Source of the DNA: Bacteroidota bacterium
GTDB lineage: Bacteria > Bacteroidota > Bacteroidia > Chitinophagales > Saprospiraceae
DNA: 64,000 nucleotides
Assembly (NCBI GenBank): GCA_016124585.1
Contig: WGNL01000023.1
Span: 124,001-188,000, forward strand
Direction: 5' to 3'
The notes beneath the pieces are model-generated. The model made no database searches, had not been told where the DNA came from, and saw only the letters and a program-made list of their open reading frames with translations. Shown here in pieces: positions 52,226 through 60,942 of this stretch. Made by a program: the position numbers and the translations under genes. Position 1 is the stretch's first letter, and every line of letters starts with the position of its first letter.

Positions 52226-52311
52226 ATCAATAATTTCTAGTTGGGCATTCTCAAAACCTTGGTATAGTGAAATATGGTGCGAGTGTAAAGTCACTCGCAC
52301 CATAATTTACA

Positions 52312-54903
52312 TCAATTTTTCATCACGACCACCACTTTACGGCGGGCAGTGCTTACTTCCGTAATTTGCACGAAATAGGTGCCAGCAGGCAACGCAGCGC
52401 ATGCAATCTGGGAATTGTCTGTGGCAACGGCATTCGCTATGGTTTGGCCAAACACATTTACCAGTTTTACTTCATAACCAGTAGCAGGAAGGTTCTCCAA
52501 GCGGATTCTGTCTGAGAACGGGTTCGGGTAAACTTGGATATTCAGCTCTGCCAATTCATCGGTACCTGTCATCAGGTCTTGGCCATCGCAGTCTTCGTCA
52601 ATACCATTATTGGCAATTTCTGTGGCGCCTGGGTAGATGGTAGCGCTGCTGTCGTCACAGTCGTCAGCATTTGCCACGTAATCCGTTGGGGCATCACAGG
52701 CCTGCTGGGTGGCAGATGCCGAGCCAAAGCCGTCACCATCCGAGTCGAGGTAGAAAGTGTTCAGCACACCTTCATCGACTTGACCATCGCAGTTATCGTC
52801 GAGACTGTTGCAGATTTCAGCTGCACCGGGGTAAACGGAGGCCGCATTGTCATCGCAGTCATCGCTGTTGGCCACATAGCCAGTCGGAGCATCGCAGGCC
52901 GAAGCCGTCATTGCGGAGCCACCAAATCCGTCACCGTCCGAATCGAGGTAAAAAGTATTCAAAACACCTTCATCTGTAGCACCATCACAGTTATCGTCAA
53001 GGCCGTTGCAAATTTCAGTGCCGCCAGGGTTTATGTCGGCATTGGTATCGTCACAGTCGTCGCTGTTCGGAACATATCCGGTCGGTGCCGAACAAGCGAG
53101 TTGCGACATAGCTGCCGCCCCAAAACCATCTCCGTCTGCGTCAAGGTAGAACGTGATGAGCAAGCCTTCGTCCGTCAGGCCGTCGCAGTTGTCGTCAATA
53201 CCGTTGCAAACCTCTGTAGCACCGGGGCCAATGTCAGCATTGGTGTCATCACAGTCATTGCCGAAGGCAACATAATCGGTTGGCGCATCACATGCCTGCA
53301 CCGTCATCGCTGAGTTACCAAAGCCATCGCCATCACCATCGAAGTAAAAAGTAGTTACCAAACCCTCGTCCGATTGGCCGTCGCAGTTTTCATCAAGTCC
53401 GTTGCACAGCTCAATTGCTGCTGGATTTATGTCAGCATTGGTATCATCACAATCCCCATCAAGCAGCACGTAGTCCGTACCAGGCGATTGGCAGTCATTG
53501 AGGGCAGTGCCCGTTCCAAAACCATCACCATCGGCGTCCAAAAAATAGTCCTGATAAGTGATATTGTCATCAATGGTTCCGTTGCAATCGTTGTCCACGC
53601 CATCGCAGGTTTCGACGGCATCAGGATAAATCGCCTCGTTTGTCTCATCGCAATCGCCGGTCGTGGCCGTCAATTCATCCTCCAAGTAATAGTCAGCGGG
53701 CCGCAGACAAGCCGCCAGTGAGGTGCCGTCCCCGTAGCCATCTCCGTCAGCATCTGCGTACCAAATTTGGCCAGGGAATTCGTTTTCGTTGTTGTCGTTG
53801 CAATCATCCGCATTGTCCACGTAGTCAACGGGCGCCGAGCAAGCCTGAATTGAAGTCAGCGGGCTTCCGAAACCATCACCATCCGCATCGAAAAAGTAGG
53901 TGGATAGCAGGCCTTCGTCAATTTGGGTATTGCAATTATCGTCGATGCCATTGCAAACCTCCGTGGCGTCAGCGTTGACATCGGGGTTGTTATCGTCGCA
54001 ATCCCCACCTATCAGGACATAGTCGGCTGGTGGTGAACAGGCCAATTGTGACATCGTCAAGTCTCCAAAGCCATCACCATCGCTATCCAAATAGTAGGTG
54101 GTTAGCAAACCCTCATCTACCTGCCCATCGCAGTTGTCGTCGATACCGTTGCAAATTTCCGTGGCACCAGGATTAACGGAAGCGTTGGTGTCATCGCAAT
54201 CCACGTCAGAAGCAAAGCCATCCCCGTCATCATCGGTGACCGATTCAAAGCGGATATTATCCACTAGAAAATAGTTGTCGTTATTGGTTGTCGTGAAAAT
54301 CAGCAAGGAAAAAGTGTCAACCGGGAAATTGGGATCATTGACATGAATCGGGTAGGTAAAAGTTGTGTAATCAACGTTTCCATCCATGATGATAGAATCC
54401 AAGAAATAGCCCGCCAATGTATCCAAAGCTGCTTGGTCGGTTTGGAGGGGTGGCAAATTTTCATCATAGGCACCGAAGATATACAGGGTATCGGCACTTG
54501 TGCCAACGTGCTTGATGTCAATCTTGGCAATGTCAGCGATTTCTGAGCAGGCATGGTTGGTGTAAATATCGCAGACGTTGATTTCAGGGTCATTCTTCAG
54601 TTTGACCGCATACTGCCCAGAACTGGCATCCGTTGATTTTTCCATGCCCCAAAAAGTCACAGGATCATTTTGAAACATGTCAAATGTATAAGGGTCACCA
54701 ATGAATTCAATCAAAAAGAAAGTTATGAAAAACCTCACCGTAGAAATATGTTCGGTGGGGGTCTCTATGTTCCGTTCAACGTTGTTAAACTCTAAAGGGA
54801 AAGTTTGCCAATCCTCGAAGTCTCCGTTGATGTAGGTACACTGGGCACTTGCAAAAATGCTAGTGAAAGAAAGAAGTAAAGCGAGTAAAAATGTTTTTTT
54901 CAT
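52312..54903 (-). CDS. MopE-type calcium-binding repeat protein with T9SS type A sorting domain
   Basis: An 863-residue secreted protein. Signal peptide (TFLLALLLSFTSIFASAQ) and an N-terminal galactose-binding-like beta domain (about 25-215). Residues about 220-775 hold at least nine tandem 50-60-residue MopE-type repeats built from DGDGFG, DCDDTNADINPGATE, ICNGIDDNCDGQVDEG and TFYLDSDGDGFG. These Asp-rich loops bind calcium. A C-terminal type A sorting domain follows (LNIQVYPNPFSDRIRLENLP to KVVVVMKN). The type IX system exports it; the role is probably adhesion or surface structure. The high repeat similarity makes assembly errors and copy-number change plausible. Confidence 0.92.
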   Translation of the reverse strand: MKKTFLLALLLSFTSIFASAQCTYINGDFEDWQTFPLEFNNVERNIETPTEHISTVRFFITFFLIEFIGDPYTFDMFQNDPVTFWGMEKSTDASSGQYAVKLKNDPEINVCDIYTNHACSEIADIAKIDIKHVGTSADTLYIFGAYDENLPPLQTDQAALDTLAGYFLDSIIMDGNVDYTTFTYPIHVNDPNFPVDTFSLLIFTTTNNDNYFLVDNIRFESVTDDDGDGFASDVDCDDTNASVNPGATEICNGIDDNCDGQVDEGLLTTYYLDSDGDGFGDLTMSQLACSPPADYVLIGGDCDDNNPDVNADATEVCNGIDDNCNTQIDEGLLSTYFFDADGDGFGSPLTSIQACSAPVDYVDNADDCNDNNENEFPGQIWYADADGDGYGDGTSLAACLRPADYYLEDELTATTGDCDETNEAIYPDAVETCDGVDNDCNGTIDDNITYQDYFLDADGDGFGTGTALNDCQSPGTDYVLLDGDCDDTNADINPAAIELCNGLDENCDGQSDEGLVTTFYFDGDGDGFGNSAMTVQACDAPTDYVAFGNDCDDTNADIGPGATEVCNGIDDNCDGLTDEGLLITFYLDADGDGFGAAAMSQLACSAPTGYVPNSDDCDDTNADINPGGTEICNGLDDNCDGATDEGVLNTFYLDSDGDGFGGSAMTASACDAPTGYVANSDDCDDNAASVYPGAAEICNSLDDNCDGQVDEGVLNTFYLDSDGDGFGSASATQQACDAPTDYVANADDCDDSSATIYPGATEIANNGIDEDCDGQDLMTGTDELAELNIQVYPNPFSDRIRLENLPATGYEVKLVNVFGQTIANAVATDNSQIACAALPAGTYFVQITEVSTARRKVVVVMKN

Positions 54904-55033
54904 TGAAAAAATTTTTGATTAAAAATGGTTCAGCACAACGGCTTTTGTTGGCGAAGGTAGCAAGGAAATAGCGTAAATCAGATAACAAAAACCAGAATAG
55001 GAAGCAGTCCGTCGTTGATTCAGCGTTCCACAT

Positions 55034-56164
55034 TTAACCCACCGTTCCCGAACTTTTTATGGCCGAATATTTCCCCTTCAAACGGAGGAACTTTATTTCA
55101 AAAAAATGATAGGAGATGAATGCCACAATAAGTGTTGATATCAGTACCGAAAGATAAACCATAAAATAGTTGCTGGGGCTTGAAGCGTTATTAAAGGAAA
55201 TTATTTTTGATAAATAGTATATTATCAGTGGATGAAAAACGTAAATCCCATACGACACTTTACCTATTTGATCAAACAGGTGATTTTCCAGATTAACTAC
55301 TCTGTTTACTTTCTGAACTTGGCCAATAATGAGGACAACAGCGACCAAAGAAATAAGCTCATTGTCTATAAAAGATGCCACATGAAACTTATTAATTGCA
55401 GCAAGAAAGATTATACCCAAAGCCAGCATCTGCATGGGTAAGCTGTTGGTTAACCTTAAAAAAAGTTCATTCCTTTGAAAAAAGAGAATAGCCGCCACTG
55501 CACCCATCAACATACAATGAAACCTTGTTACATGTACTGCTAAATATGGCAAATGAACCTCACCGTTGCACAAGTATAAATCATAGAACTTAAAGCAGCA
55601 TTTGAGCGAAAATATAAAAACAGCCAGCAACACCGTAGTTCGCAGCAAGTCTTGCCTTTTTTTGACAACCCAAGGCCAAAAGGAATAAAACTGTTCCTCC
55701 ACACCCAATGACCAATAATGCCCTAAAAAAGGGAATGTGGTGCCCAAAATAAAGGGAATATTTGCCATCAAGAAAACATAGAAAAGAAGAATATCAATTC
55801 CAAAAGTGACATTAAAAATGAGACAGGTCAACAAGCTTAAAACAAGATAAAGATAATAGAGTGGCCATATCCTTAAAATTCTTCTGACATAAAAATGCCT
55901 GATATTGATTTCACCATACTGTTTTTCCTGCAAAAGAAGATAGGTGATGAGGAACCCGCTCAAAACGAAAAAAATTGTAACGCCAAACTGCGCCAATAAT
56001 GTCGAAGCAGGTTTGCCATCAGTGCGAGTACCGAAAATATAGGAGTCAAGCCCAAAATCCGTTAGCCGCTGTGTAGTATGTGAAAATAAAACAGCAATTG
56101 CGGCGATTGCCCTTAATCCATTTAACCCACTAAAATGCAAAACCTTTCCAAGCGCTTTTTCCAT
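55034..56164 (-). CDS. acyltransferase family 3 (OafA-like) membrane protein
   Basis: A 376-residue integral membrane O-acyltransferase. The N-terminal motif LNGLRAIAAIAVLFSHTTQR includes the catalytic-region histidine, FFVLSGFLITYLLL is the typical second motif, and GHYWSLGVEEQFYSFWPWVV the third; about ten hydrophobic helices follow to the basic C-terminus. Such enzymes acetylate or otherwise acylate surface polysaccharide or peptidoglycan sugars. The frame opens at TTG 56173, but ATG 56164 is preferred. The neighbouring alpha/beta hydrolase is on the same strand, 50 bases upstream. The gene is AT-rich. Confidence 0.9.
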   Translation of the reverse strand: MEKALGKVLHFSGLNGLRAIAAIAVLFSHTTQRLTDFGLDSYIFGTRTDGKPASTLLAQFGVTIFFVLSGFLITYLLLQEKQYGEINIRHFYVRRILRIWPLYYLYLVLSLLTCLIFNVTFGIDILLFYVFLMANIPFILGTTFPFLGHYWSLGVEEQFYSFWPWVVKKRQDLLRTTVLLAVFIFSLKCCFKFYDLYLCNGEVHLPYLAVHVTRFHCMLMGAVAAILFFQRNELFLRLTNSLPMQMLALGIIFLAAINKFHVASFIDNELISLVAVVLIIGQVQKVNRVVNLENHLFDQIGKVSYGIYVFHPLIIYYLSKIISFNNASSPSNYFMVYLSVLISTLIVAFISYHFFEIKFLRLKGKYSAIKSSGTVG

Positions 56165-56213
56165 TTCATCCAATTTGGCGGATCGAACACCCTATCCAAG
56201 TAGCAAGCAGCAC

Positions 56214-57167
56214 TTATTTTCCCAAAAAATCCCGGATCATTGGCAGTTCAACCGAGGGTTCTTCCACTTGCGGGTTGTGGCCGCTGTGCTCAAACATCAC
56301 AAAGGTTGCCTGTGGGCAATATTCCTTGTATTTGACCATCATCCTAGGAACAGCCACCCGGTCGTAACGCCCAGCCACAATGAGGATGGGCATCTTCAGG
56401 CTCTTCAAATCCTTCCGATAATCAAAGGTGCCGATGTCGCTGCCAACGATGAAATCACCGTCCTTCCCCACCATTTGATAATATAATTCAGCGTTAAAAG
56501 AATTGGGATATGGCTTGCGTCCTCTTGCCCGGAATTTATCGGGATTATAGGCATATAGAAAGCCATAAGGAACCCGACCATAGATTTCCTGATGAATTGA
56601 GTCGCTTGAAATATTACCTTGTTCCCGCACGGTCATCAATGTGTCCCATACTTCCGGATAATTGGTCATTATTTCATGGTTGCAATTATCATCATTGGCC
56701 TGCCACATGAGGTAGCTGTGAAAAGTATTGGCCAGTATTAAATGCTTAACGTGTTGAGGGTATTTGATGGCATAACCCTGCGCTACTACCCCACCGTACG
56801 AGTGCCCAAGGATATTGATCTGCGCAAATCCCATTGCTTTGCGCAAGCCTTCCAAATCCTCAATATCGTTGTCCAGCGAGTATTCAGTTGGGCTTTTTGC
56901 CACATCGGATTTTCCCCGGCCATATCCATCAAAATAGACCAACGTTGAATTAACGCTTAGGGAATCAAAGCTACGCAACCCGTAATGTGTACCGCCCGGC
57001 CCCCCAGCGATGAAGAACAAGGGATCCCCTTTTCCGAAGCTGACCGTCCAGATTTTGTGGCCGTTTACCGTGTAATATTTTCCGTCGGTCTGGCTATCAG
57101 GGAATCCCTGCGCTTGCATGGCGCAGCTCAGCAATAATAGCAAATAAAGTAGGATGCCTTTTTTCAT
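56214..57167 (-). CDS. secreted alpha/beta hydrolase, prolyl-aminopeptidase-like
   Basis: A 317-residue hydrolase with a signal peptide (GILLYLLLLLSCAMQAQG). The oxyanion region FFIAGGPGGTHYGLRSFDSL (GGPG as in proline iminopeptidases), nucleophile elbow NILGHSYGGVVAQGY, catalytic Asp region ILIVAGRYDRVAVPR and catalytic His in FEHSGHNPQVEEP are all present. It probably cleaves N-terminal residues or small esters in the periplasm. It lies on the same strand as the acyltransferase and DUF4256 genes, but gaps suggest separate transcription. Confidence 0.9.
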   Translation of the reverse strand: MKKGILLYLLLLLSCAMQAQGFPDSQTDGKYYTVNGHKIWTVSFGKGDPLFFIAGGPGGTHYGLRSFDSLSVNSTLVYFDGYGRGKSDVAKSPTEYSLDNDIEDLEGLRKAMGFAQINILGHSYGGVVAQGYAIKYPQHVKHLILANTFHSYLMWQANDDNCNHEIMTNYPEVWDTLMTVREQGNISSDSIHQEIYGRVPYGFLYAYNPDKFRARGRKPYPNSFNAELYYQMVGKDGDFIVGSDIGTFDYRKDLKSLKMPILIVAGRYDRVAVPRMMVKYKEYCPQATFVMFEHSGHNPQVEEPSVELPMIRDFLGK

Positions 57168-57224
57168 GCGTTCAATTTAGGTTGAATTAAACGCCAAAGT
57201 TAAAAAGACTGCCGATATCGAAGT

Positions 57225-57788
57225 TCAGACCCGAAGCGAGCCCCGAAAACCCCGTGCGGCATAGTATGACTCCGCCCCATTGTGGTACAGGAAAACCGTA
57301 TCATAGCGGCGGTCGCAAAAGACGGCACCGCCAAGTTTCCTAATGTTTTCGGGCGTTTTCACCCAGCTCGACGTTTTTAAGTCGAATTTTCCCAGTTCTT
57401 GAAGCGACCGGTATTCTTCTTCCGACAATAGCTCGGCACCCATCGAAGCCGCCACTTCCAACGCATTATCCGCTGGTTTATGTTCTTTCCTCGACTCCCA
57501 AGCCGCACGGTCGTAGCAAAGGCTACGGCGGCCTTTTGGGCTTTCCGCTGCGCAATCATAGAAAATGTACTCACCCGTTTTTTTATCCTGGCCAACGACA
57601 TCCGGCTCACCGCCCGTTTCTTCCATGATGGAAAGCGACCAGCATTTTGTTGGATTTGCTTCCAATTTTGCCAGCACATCCGCCCATTTCATCCCTGAAT
57701 GGCGGCTCATGTTTTTTTCAAAACGTATTTTGAGGGTTTTGAGCAGTTCTTCGCTTTGGGCAGCGGTCAGTGTTTTATCCTTGTTCAT
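57225..57788 (-). CDS. DUF4256 family protein
   Basis: A 187-residue protein whose sequence style matches the DUF4256 family: N-terminal LLKTLKIRFEKNMSRHSGMK, then WSLSIMEETGGEPDVVGQDK, YDRAAWESRKEHKPADNALE and a C-terminal FLYHNGAESYYAARGFRGSL. No signal peptide. The family has no known function. It is the last gene of the arsR-SRPBCC-DoxX group on the minus strand (gap of 13 bases after the DoxX-like gene), a co-occurrence that suggests a shared response. Confidence 0.85.
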   Translation of the reverse strand: MNKDKTLTAAQSEELLKTLKIRFEKNMSRHSGMKWADVLAKLEANPTKCWSLSIMEETGGEPDVVGQDKKTGEYIFYDCAAESPKGRRSLCYDRAAWESRKEHKPADNALEVAASMGAELLSEEEYRSLQELGKFDLKTSSWVKTPENIRKLGGAVFCDRRYDTVFLYHNGAESYYAARGFRGSLRV

Positions 57789-57801
57789 TTTCTTTTATTT
57801 T

Positions 57802-58188
57802 TTAATTAATGGTTGTTGAAATGAGTGTCCGGTCTGATGGTCTAAAATACCATGATACCACGGTTAAAACCAGCAATAATGTCGGCCCAAAATACTCCTT
57901 GGCAGCATCGGCTACGGCAAAATGGGAAATAATGGCACCAGTCATGGTAAAGAAAAAGCCCGCATAAGCCCATTCTTTTAGCAACGGGAGCTTGGGCACA
58001 AGCACCGCCACCACGCCCAATAGTTTCCATATCCCAATAATCATGAGAAAATAAAGCGGATACCCAAGCCGCTGCATCAATTCCACCTCTTTGTCCATTT
58101 TTATTATTTGCACAATACCTGTGGAAGTCATGCCTAAAGCCAGCCATAGTGTGGCAATCCAATAAATGATTTTATCCCGTTTATTCAT
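57802..58188 (-). CDS. DoxX-like membrane protein
   Basis: A 128-residue four-TM protein of the DoxX family: WIATLWLALGMTSTGIVQII, YPLYFLMIIGIWKLLGVVAV, YAGFFFTMTGAIISHFAVAD and LLLVLTVVSWYF. Members associate with redox or lipid-related stress functions. It lies between the SRPBCC gene (6-base gap) and the DUF4256 gene, all in one apparent operon starting with arsR. Confidence 0.9.
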   Translation of the reverse strand: MNKRDKIIYWIATLWLALGMTSTGIVQIIKMDKEVELMQRLGYPLYFLMIIGIWKLLGVVAVLVPKLPLLKEWAYAGFFFTMTGAIISHFAVADAAKEYFGPTLLLVLTVVSWYFRPSDRTLISTTIN

Positions 58189-58194
58189 GTTTTG

Positions 58195-58659
58195 TTATTT
58201 TATATGGTTGAAATAATCCTGCAAACGATTATGCGCCATATTGATGCCCTGCCGGAATGGCATTTGCAGCATTTGGTCACGGTCGGCCACTGATTTATAG
58301 ATGATATGCATGGTGAGCTTGCTCGTGTCAGTGGTCATTGATTCAAAGCTCAAAAACTCCAATTGCACCGGAAATGGCGTACCCTCCATTTCAAAAGTCC
58401 GGGTGATTTTCTGCTCCGGCTCAAACTCATGGATGGTACCGTTGAACAAATGCTTGTTGCCCATCGGGTCGGTGGTCTCGAATTGGTAGCTGCCGTGCCG
58501 TTGGTTTTCCAATTTCAGCACTTTCGTACCCATCCATTGCTCCACGATTTCCGGTTCAATGTAAGCCCTGAAAAGCAGGTTCAAGGGCAGTTCGAACTCC
58601 CTCGTAATCACCAGTTCCTGCTTGCCGTCTTCGGCATGGACGTTTGTTTTTTGCTGCAT
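58195..58659 (-). CDS. SRPBCC (AHSA1-like) ligand-binding protein
   Basis: A 154-residue START-like protein of the activator-of-Hsp90-ATPase group: LVITREFELPLNLLFRAYIE, IVEQWMGTKVLKLENQRHGS, YQFETTDPMGNKHLFNGTIH, and the C-terminal helix MPFRQGINMAHNRLQDYFN. Such proteins bind hydrophobic ligands; in arsR-linked operons their ligand is usually unknown. It lies 6 bases downstream of arsR and 6 upstream of doxX-like. Confidence 0.92.
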   Translation of the reverse strand: MQQKTNVHAEDGKQELVITREFELPLNLLFRAYIEPEIVEQWMGTKVLKLENQRHGSYQFETTDPMGNKHLFNGTIHEFEPEQKITRTFEMEGTPFPVQLEFLSFESMTTDTSKLTMHIIYKSVADRDQMLQMPFRQGINMAHNRLQDYFNHIK

Positions 58660-58665
58660 GTTTCC

Positions 58666-58980
58666 TTATTTGAATTTTTTCATGACGGCTTCCAATTTAT
58701 TAAACCTATCGTCCCACCTCTGTCGGAACGGCTCAATGAAATCAGCGACTTCCTTCATTTTTTTAGCATTGATATGGTAGAAAATCTCCCGCCCGTTCTG
58801 CTCCTGTTGCAGCAGTTCGCATTCAGTTAGGATTTGTAGATGCTTGGAAACGGTCGGCCTCGCTGTATCAAAATTGGAGGCAATTGCCCCGGCGGTCAGG
58901 GATTGCGTAGCGACCAAAAGCAGGATGGCCCGTCGGGTCGGGTCGGCGATGGCTTGAAAAACGTCACGTCTCAGGTTCAT
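58666..58980 (-). CDS. ArsR-family transcriptional repressor
   Basis: A 104-residue winged-helix regulator: [20 protein letters not shown], recognition helix region [20 protein letters not shown], and the wing [20 protein letters not shown]. It lacks the CxC metal site of arsenic/cadmium sensors, so the signal is probably not a thiol-bound metal. It heads the operon with the SRPBCC, DoxX-like and DUF4256 genes. Two copies of a palindromic operator flank its promoter, so it very probably represses itself. Confidence 0.93.
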   Translation of the reverse strand: MNLRRDVFQAIADPTRRAILLLVATQSLTAGAIASNFDTARPTVSKHLQILTECELLQQEQNGREIFYHINAKKMKEVADFIEPFRQRWDDRFNKLEAVMKKFK

Positions 58981-58983
58981 TGT

Positions 58984-58999
58984 GTAGCTATTTGACTAC
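58984..58999. promoter_or_regulatory. ArsR operator copy 1
   Basis: GTAGCTATTTGACTAC, an imperfect palindrome with GTAG/CTAC ends; it covers the expected transcription start region 4 bases upstream of the arsR ATG. Its twin lies 26 bp further upstream. Confidence 0.7.
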
Positions 59000-59030
59000 A
59001 AATGTATGTGTAGTTATTTGGCTACGCAAA
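58999..59030 (-). promoter_or_regulatory. Bacteroidota-type promoter of the arsR operon
   Basis: On the minus strand TTTG (59030-59027), a 20-base spacer and TACATTTG (59006-58999) match the Bacteroidota housekeeping promoter pattern TTTG-N19/20-TAnnTTTG. The -7 element lies between the two operator copies and the second operator fills the spacer. Confidence 0.75.
59010..59025. promoter_or_regulatory. ArsR operator copy 2
   Basis: GTAGTTATTTGGCTAC, differing from copy 1 at two positions; located in the spacer of the promoter. Confidence 0.7.
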
Positions 59031-59228
59031 TTCTATGTAAAGATTTTTTGAAGAACAGTTAAAATTAACAGCAGCGCAGCATTGAACCTTGCAGTTGCAA
59101 GGCGGCAAAAATGCTTGCCCTTGGCGTGCAACAAGGTTGCATAAACGAGGGAACTCTCGAAGGGGACTTTAGAGTCGCTGTACTGAACGCTTACTGAAAG
59201 AAGGGGAATATTTAGGAGAAACAGCTTC

Positions 59229-60128
59229 CTACAATTTTTCAACGTCAACAATTTTGAAAAAATCCCTGTCAAATATCCTGAAATACAGCCATGCAGGGTA
59301 CCAATTGTAATAAGGCCATATTTTCTTCAAGGAATTCTGCTCGGTAGTATATGCCAGCATAGCCTTCTTTTTCTGTTCAGCATAAGGTGAAATGTCAAAC
59401 TGCACATCCGGCAATGGCATCCCGTCGCATTCATACACTTTTTTGGCAGCTACGTATGCTGGCATTTTTCCAATTACCCGCTCAGCAAGTGACGGAGCAA
59501 ACACCGCCTGGTAAATCCTTTTTACGCTGAAGCCATCGTCGTTTTTGTGCGCCCGGCAATAATTTAAAACCGATTGGCTCACCACAACATGGTCAGGATG
59601 GCCATATCCACCCACCTGACTGTCAAGGGTGAAAAGGACTGACGGTTTATACTGTTCGATATAGTCGCCAATATATTTCGCCAACGAGTCCAGTTTATAA
59701 TTTACTGGGAAATCACTGTACGGCATGGGCATATACGGTTTTTCCGTTTGCATATCGTTCCTGAAATTAAAATCAATCGGGTCAACACCGGCAAAACCTT
59801 GTATTATGGCCACCCGTTGCAAATCGGTTTTGCGTATGGAGTTCCTGTCTCTGATTTCTTCACTGTACTTTCCGCCTTCCTGGTAAAAACACATTTCCCG
59901 AATTTTCCAATCCTCTTGGCAAAGTTTGGTCATGGTGCCACAACTTCCCACCATATCATCATCGTGGGCCACAATTATCAAAGCTGTTTTATTGGCCTCA
60001 TTTTGCAAATAAGTGTCCGATGGATAAGTCTCTGTCGCAGATAAGGTCGTCAAGTAAAATACATGCGCTCCAATGCCAATCAACACAACCAATAGTAGGT
60101 AAGTCAAGTTTTTCATTCGTTTTTTCAT
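59229..60128 (-). CDS. PIG-L family deacetylase, membrane-anchored or secreted
   Basis: A 299-residue LmbE/PIG-L-type enzyme that hydrolyses N-acetylglucosaminyl or related amides with a zinc ion. An N-terminal hydrophobic segment (YLLLVVLIGIGAHVFYL) anchors or exports it. The zinc-binding motifs are visible: IIVAHDDDMVGSCG and the downstream GGYGHPDHVVVSQ. The frame opens at TTG 60134, but ATG 60128 is used. It stands between the arsR operon and the 109-residue hypothetical gene, on the same strand but with long gaps. Substrate unknown. Confidence 0.9.
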   Translation of the reverse strand: MKKRMKNLTYLLLVVLIGIGAHVFYLTTLSATETYPSDTYLQNEANKTALIIVAHDDDMVGSCGTMTKLCQEDWKIREMCFYQEGGKYSEEIRDRNSIRKTDLQRVAIIQGFAGVDPIDFNFRNDMQTEKPYMPMPYSDFPVNYKLDSLAKYIGDYIEQYKPSVLFTLDSQVGGYGHPDHVVVSQSVLNYCRAHKNDDGFSVKRIYQAVFAPSLAERVIGKMPAYVAAKKVYECDGMPLPDVQFDISPYAEQKKKAMLAYTTEQNSLKKIWPYYNWYPAWLYFRIFDRDFFKIVDVEKL

Positions 60129-60390
60129 GCTCAATTTTTGATGAGAAAGGCTAAACGATTTTCAAATCCGCTTCGTATGTCCAAGTCCAAAAAGAAGGGC
60201 CAAAGGGAAAGGAAATGGTTGTGGAGATTGGTTGTATTTGGTCGAATGAACGTCGGAGAGGTTTTGAGCCTCGCCAATGTTTGAATCGATGAAGTACCCT
60301 AACTTTCCCCATAAACCATCACCATCCAAACAAACTATGAAGCCATCGGCAATGGCTCCGGCATCACCATCTGCTGGGCAGCCAAGTAGC

Positions 60391-60720
60391 TTACTCAGGC
60401 ACTTTACTCAATAGCATTTCGATTCCTTCCTTTGTTGAAACCATTCTATAAAATAGTTGGTCGTCACTGAGAGAAAGTACATACCCGTGCATGCTCGGCG
60501 CTCCCCGTGAATCTATACCTATTTTTATTCTAAAACCAAGGGAAGAATTTCGGATTACATCATTGGCATTAAGCTGAATGGCTTTTTTGCAAAAATTGGC
60601 ACCATGCTGCGTTTCGGCAGGAATCCATTTACCTTCGACATAGCCCATATCAACAATTGAATTTACCAACTCGCCAACATATTCCTCTTTCCACCAAATA
60701 AAAAGTGGTTCCGATTCCAT
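60391..60720 (-). CDS. small soluble hypothetical protein
   Basis: A 109-residue protein with Trp-rich N-terminus (PLFIWWKEEYVGELVNSIVD) and a beta-rich end (LGFRIKIGIDSRGAPSMHGY, VLSLSDDQLFYRMVS). No signal peptide. The size and style recall small immunity or adaptor proteins, but there is no partner toxin nearby and I cannot name a family. Confidence 0.5.
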   Translation of the reverse strand: MESEPLFIWWKEEYVGELVNSIVDMGYVEGKWIPAETQHGANFCKKAIQLNANDVIRNSSLGFRIKIGIDSRGAPSMHGYVLSLSDDQLFYRMVSTKEGIEMLLSKVPE

Positions 60721-60942
60721 AATTATTATTTAATTCAGCAATTTACTGTTCAAAATATGCAGTGACAAATTTAGCTTAATCCCCACCACCACCCACATCT
60801 CAGTGCCTACACAGCCAAGTAGCTTTGGCTCGACCTAACCCGCAAATTTATATCTTGCCGCCAAACTTAATCTTAAACTACCAGTTACTCCTGTACAGTG
60901 TCAATCGACAATTCAATCAAAAAATTCATTTGAAATAAACCT

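Noticed and set aside
52534-53313. Long plus-strand frame across the MopE repeats
   Set aside because: Antisense shadow produced by the periodic Asp/Gly codons of the real minus-strand gene.
52534-54230. CRISPR-like periodic repeats
   Set aside because: The periodicity comes from protein repeats of 50-60 residues with variable DNA sequence, not short identical repeats with spacers.
60820-60827. TAGCTTTG upstream of the aldo/keto reductase
   Set aside because: No matching -33 element at the standard distance.
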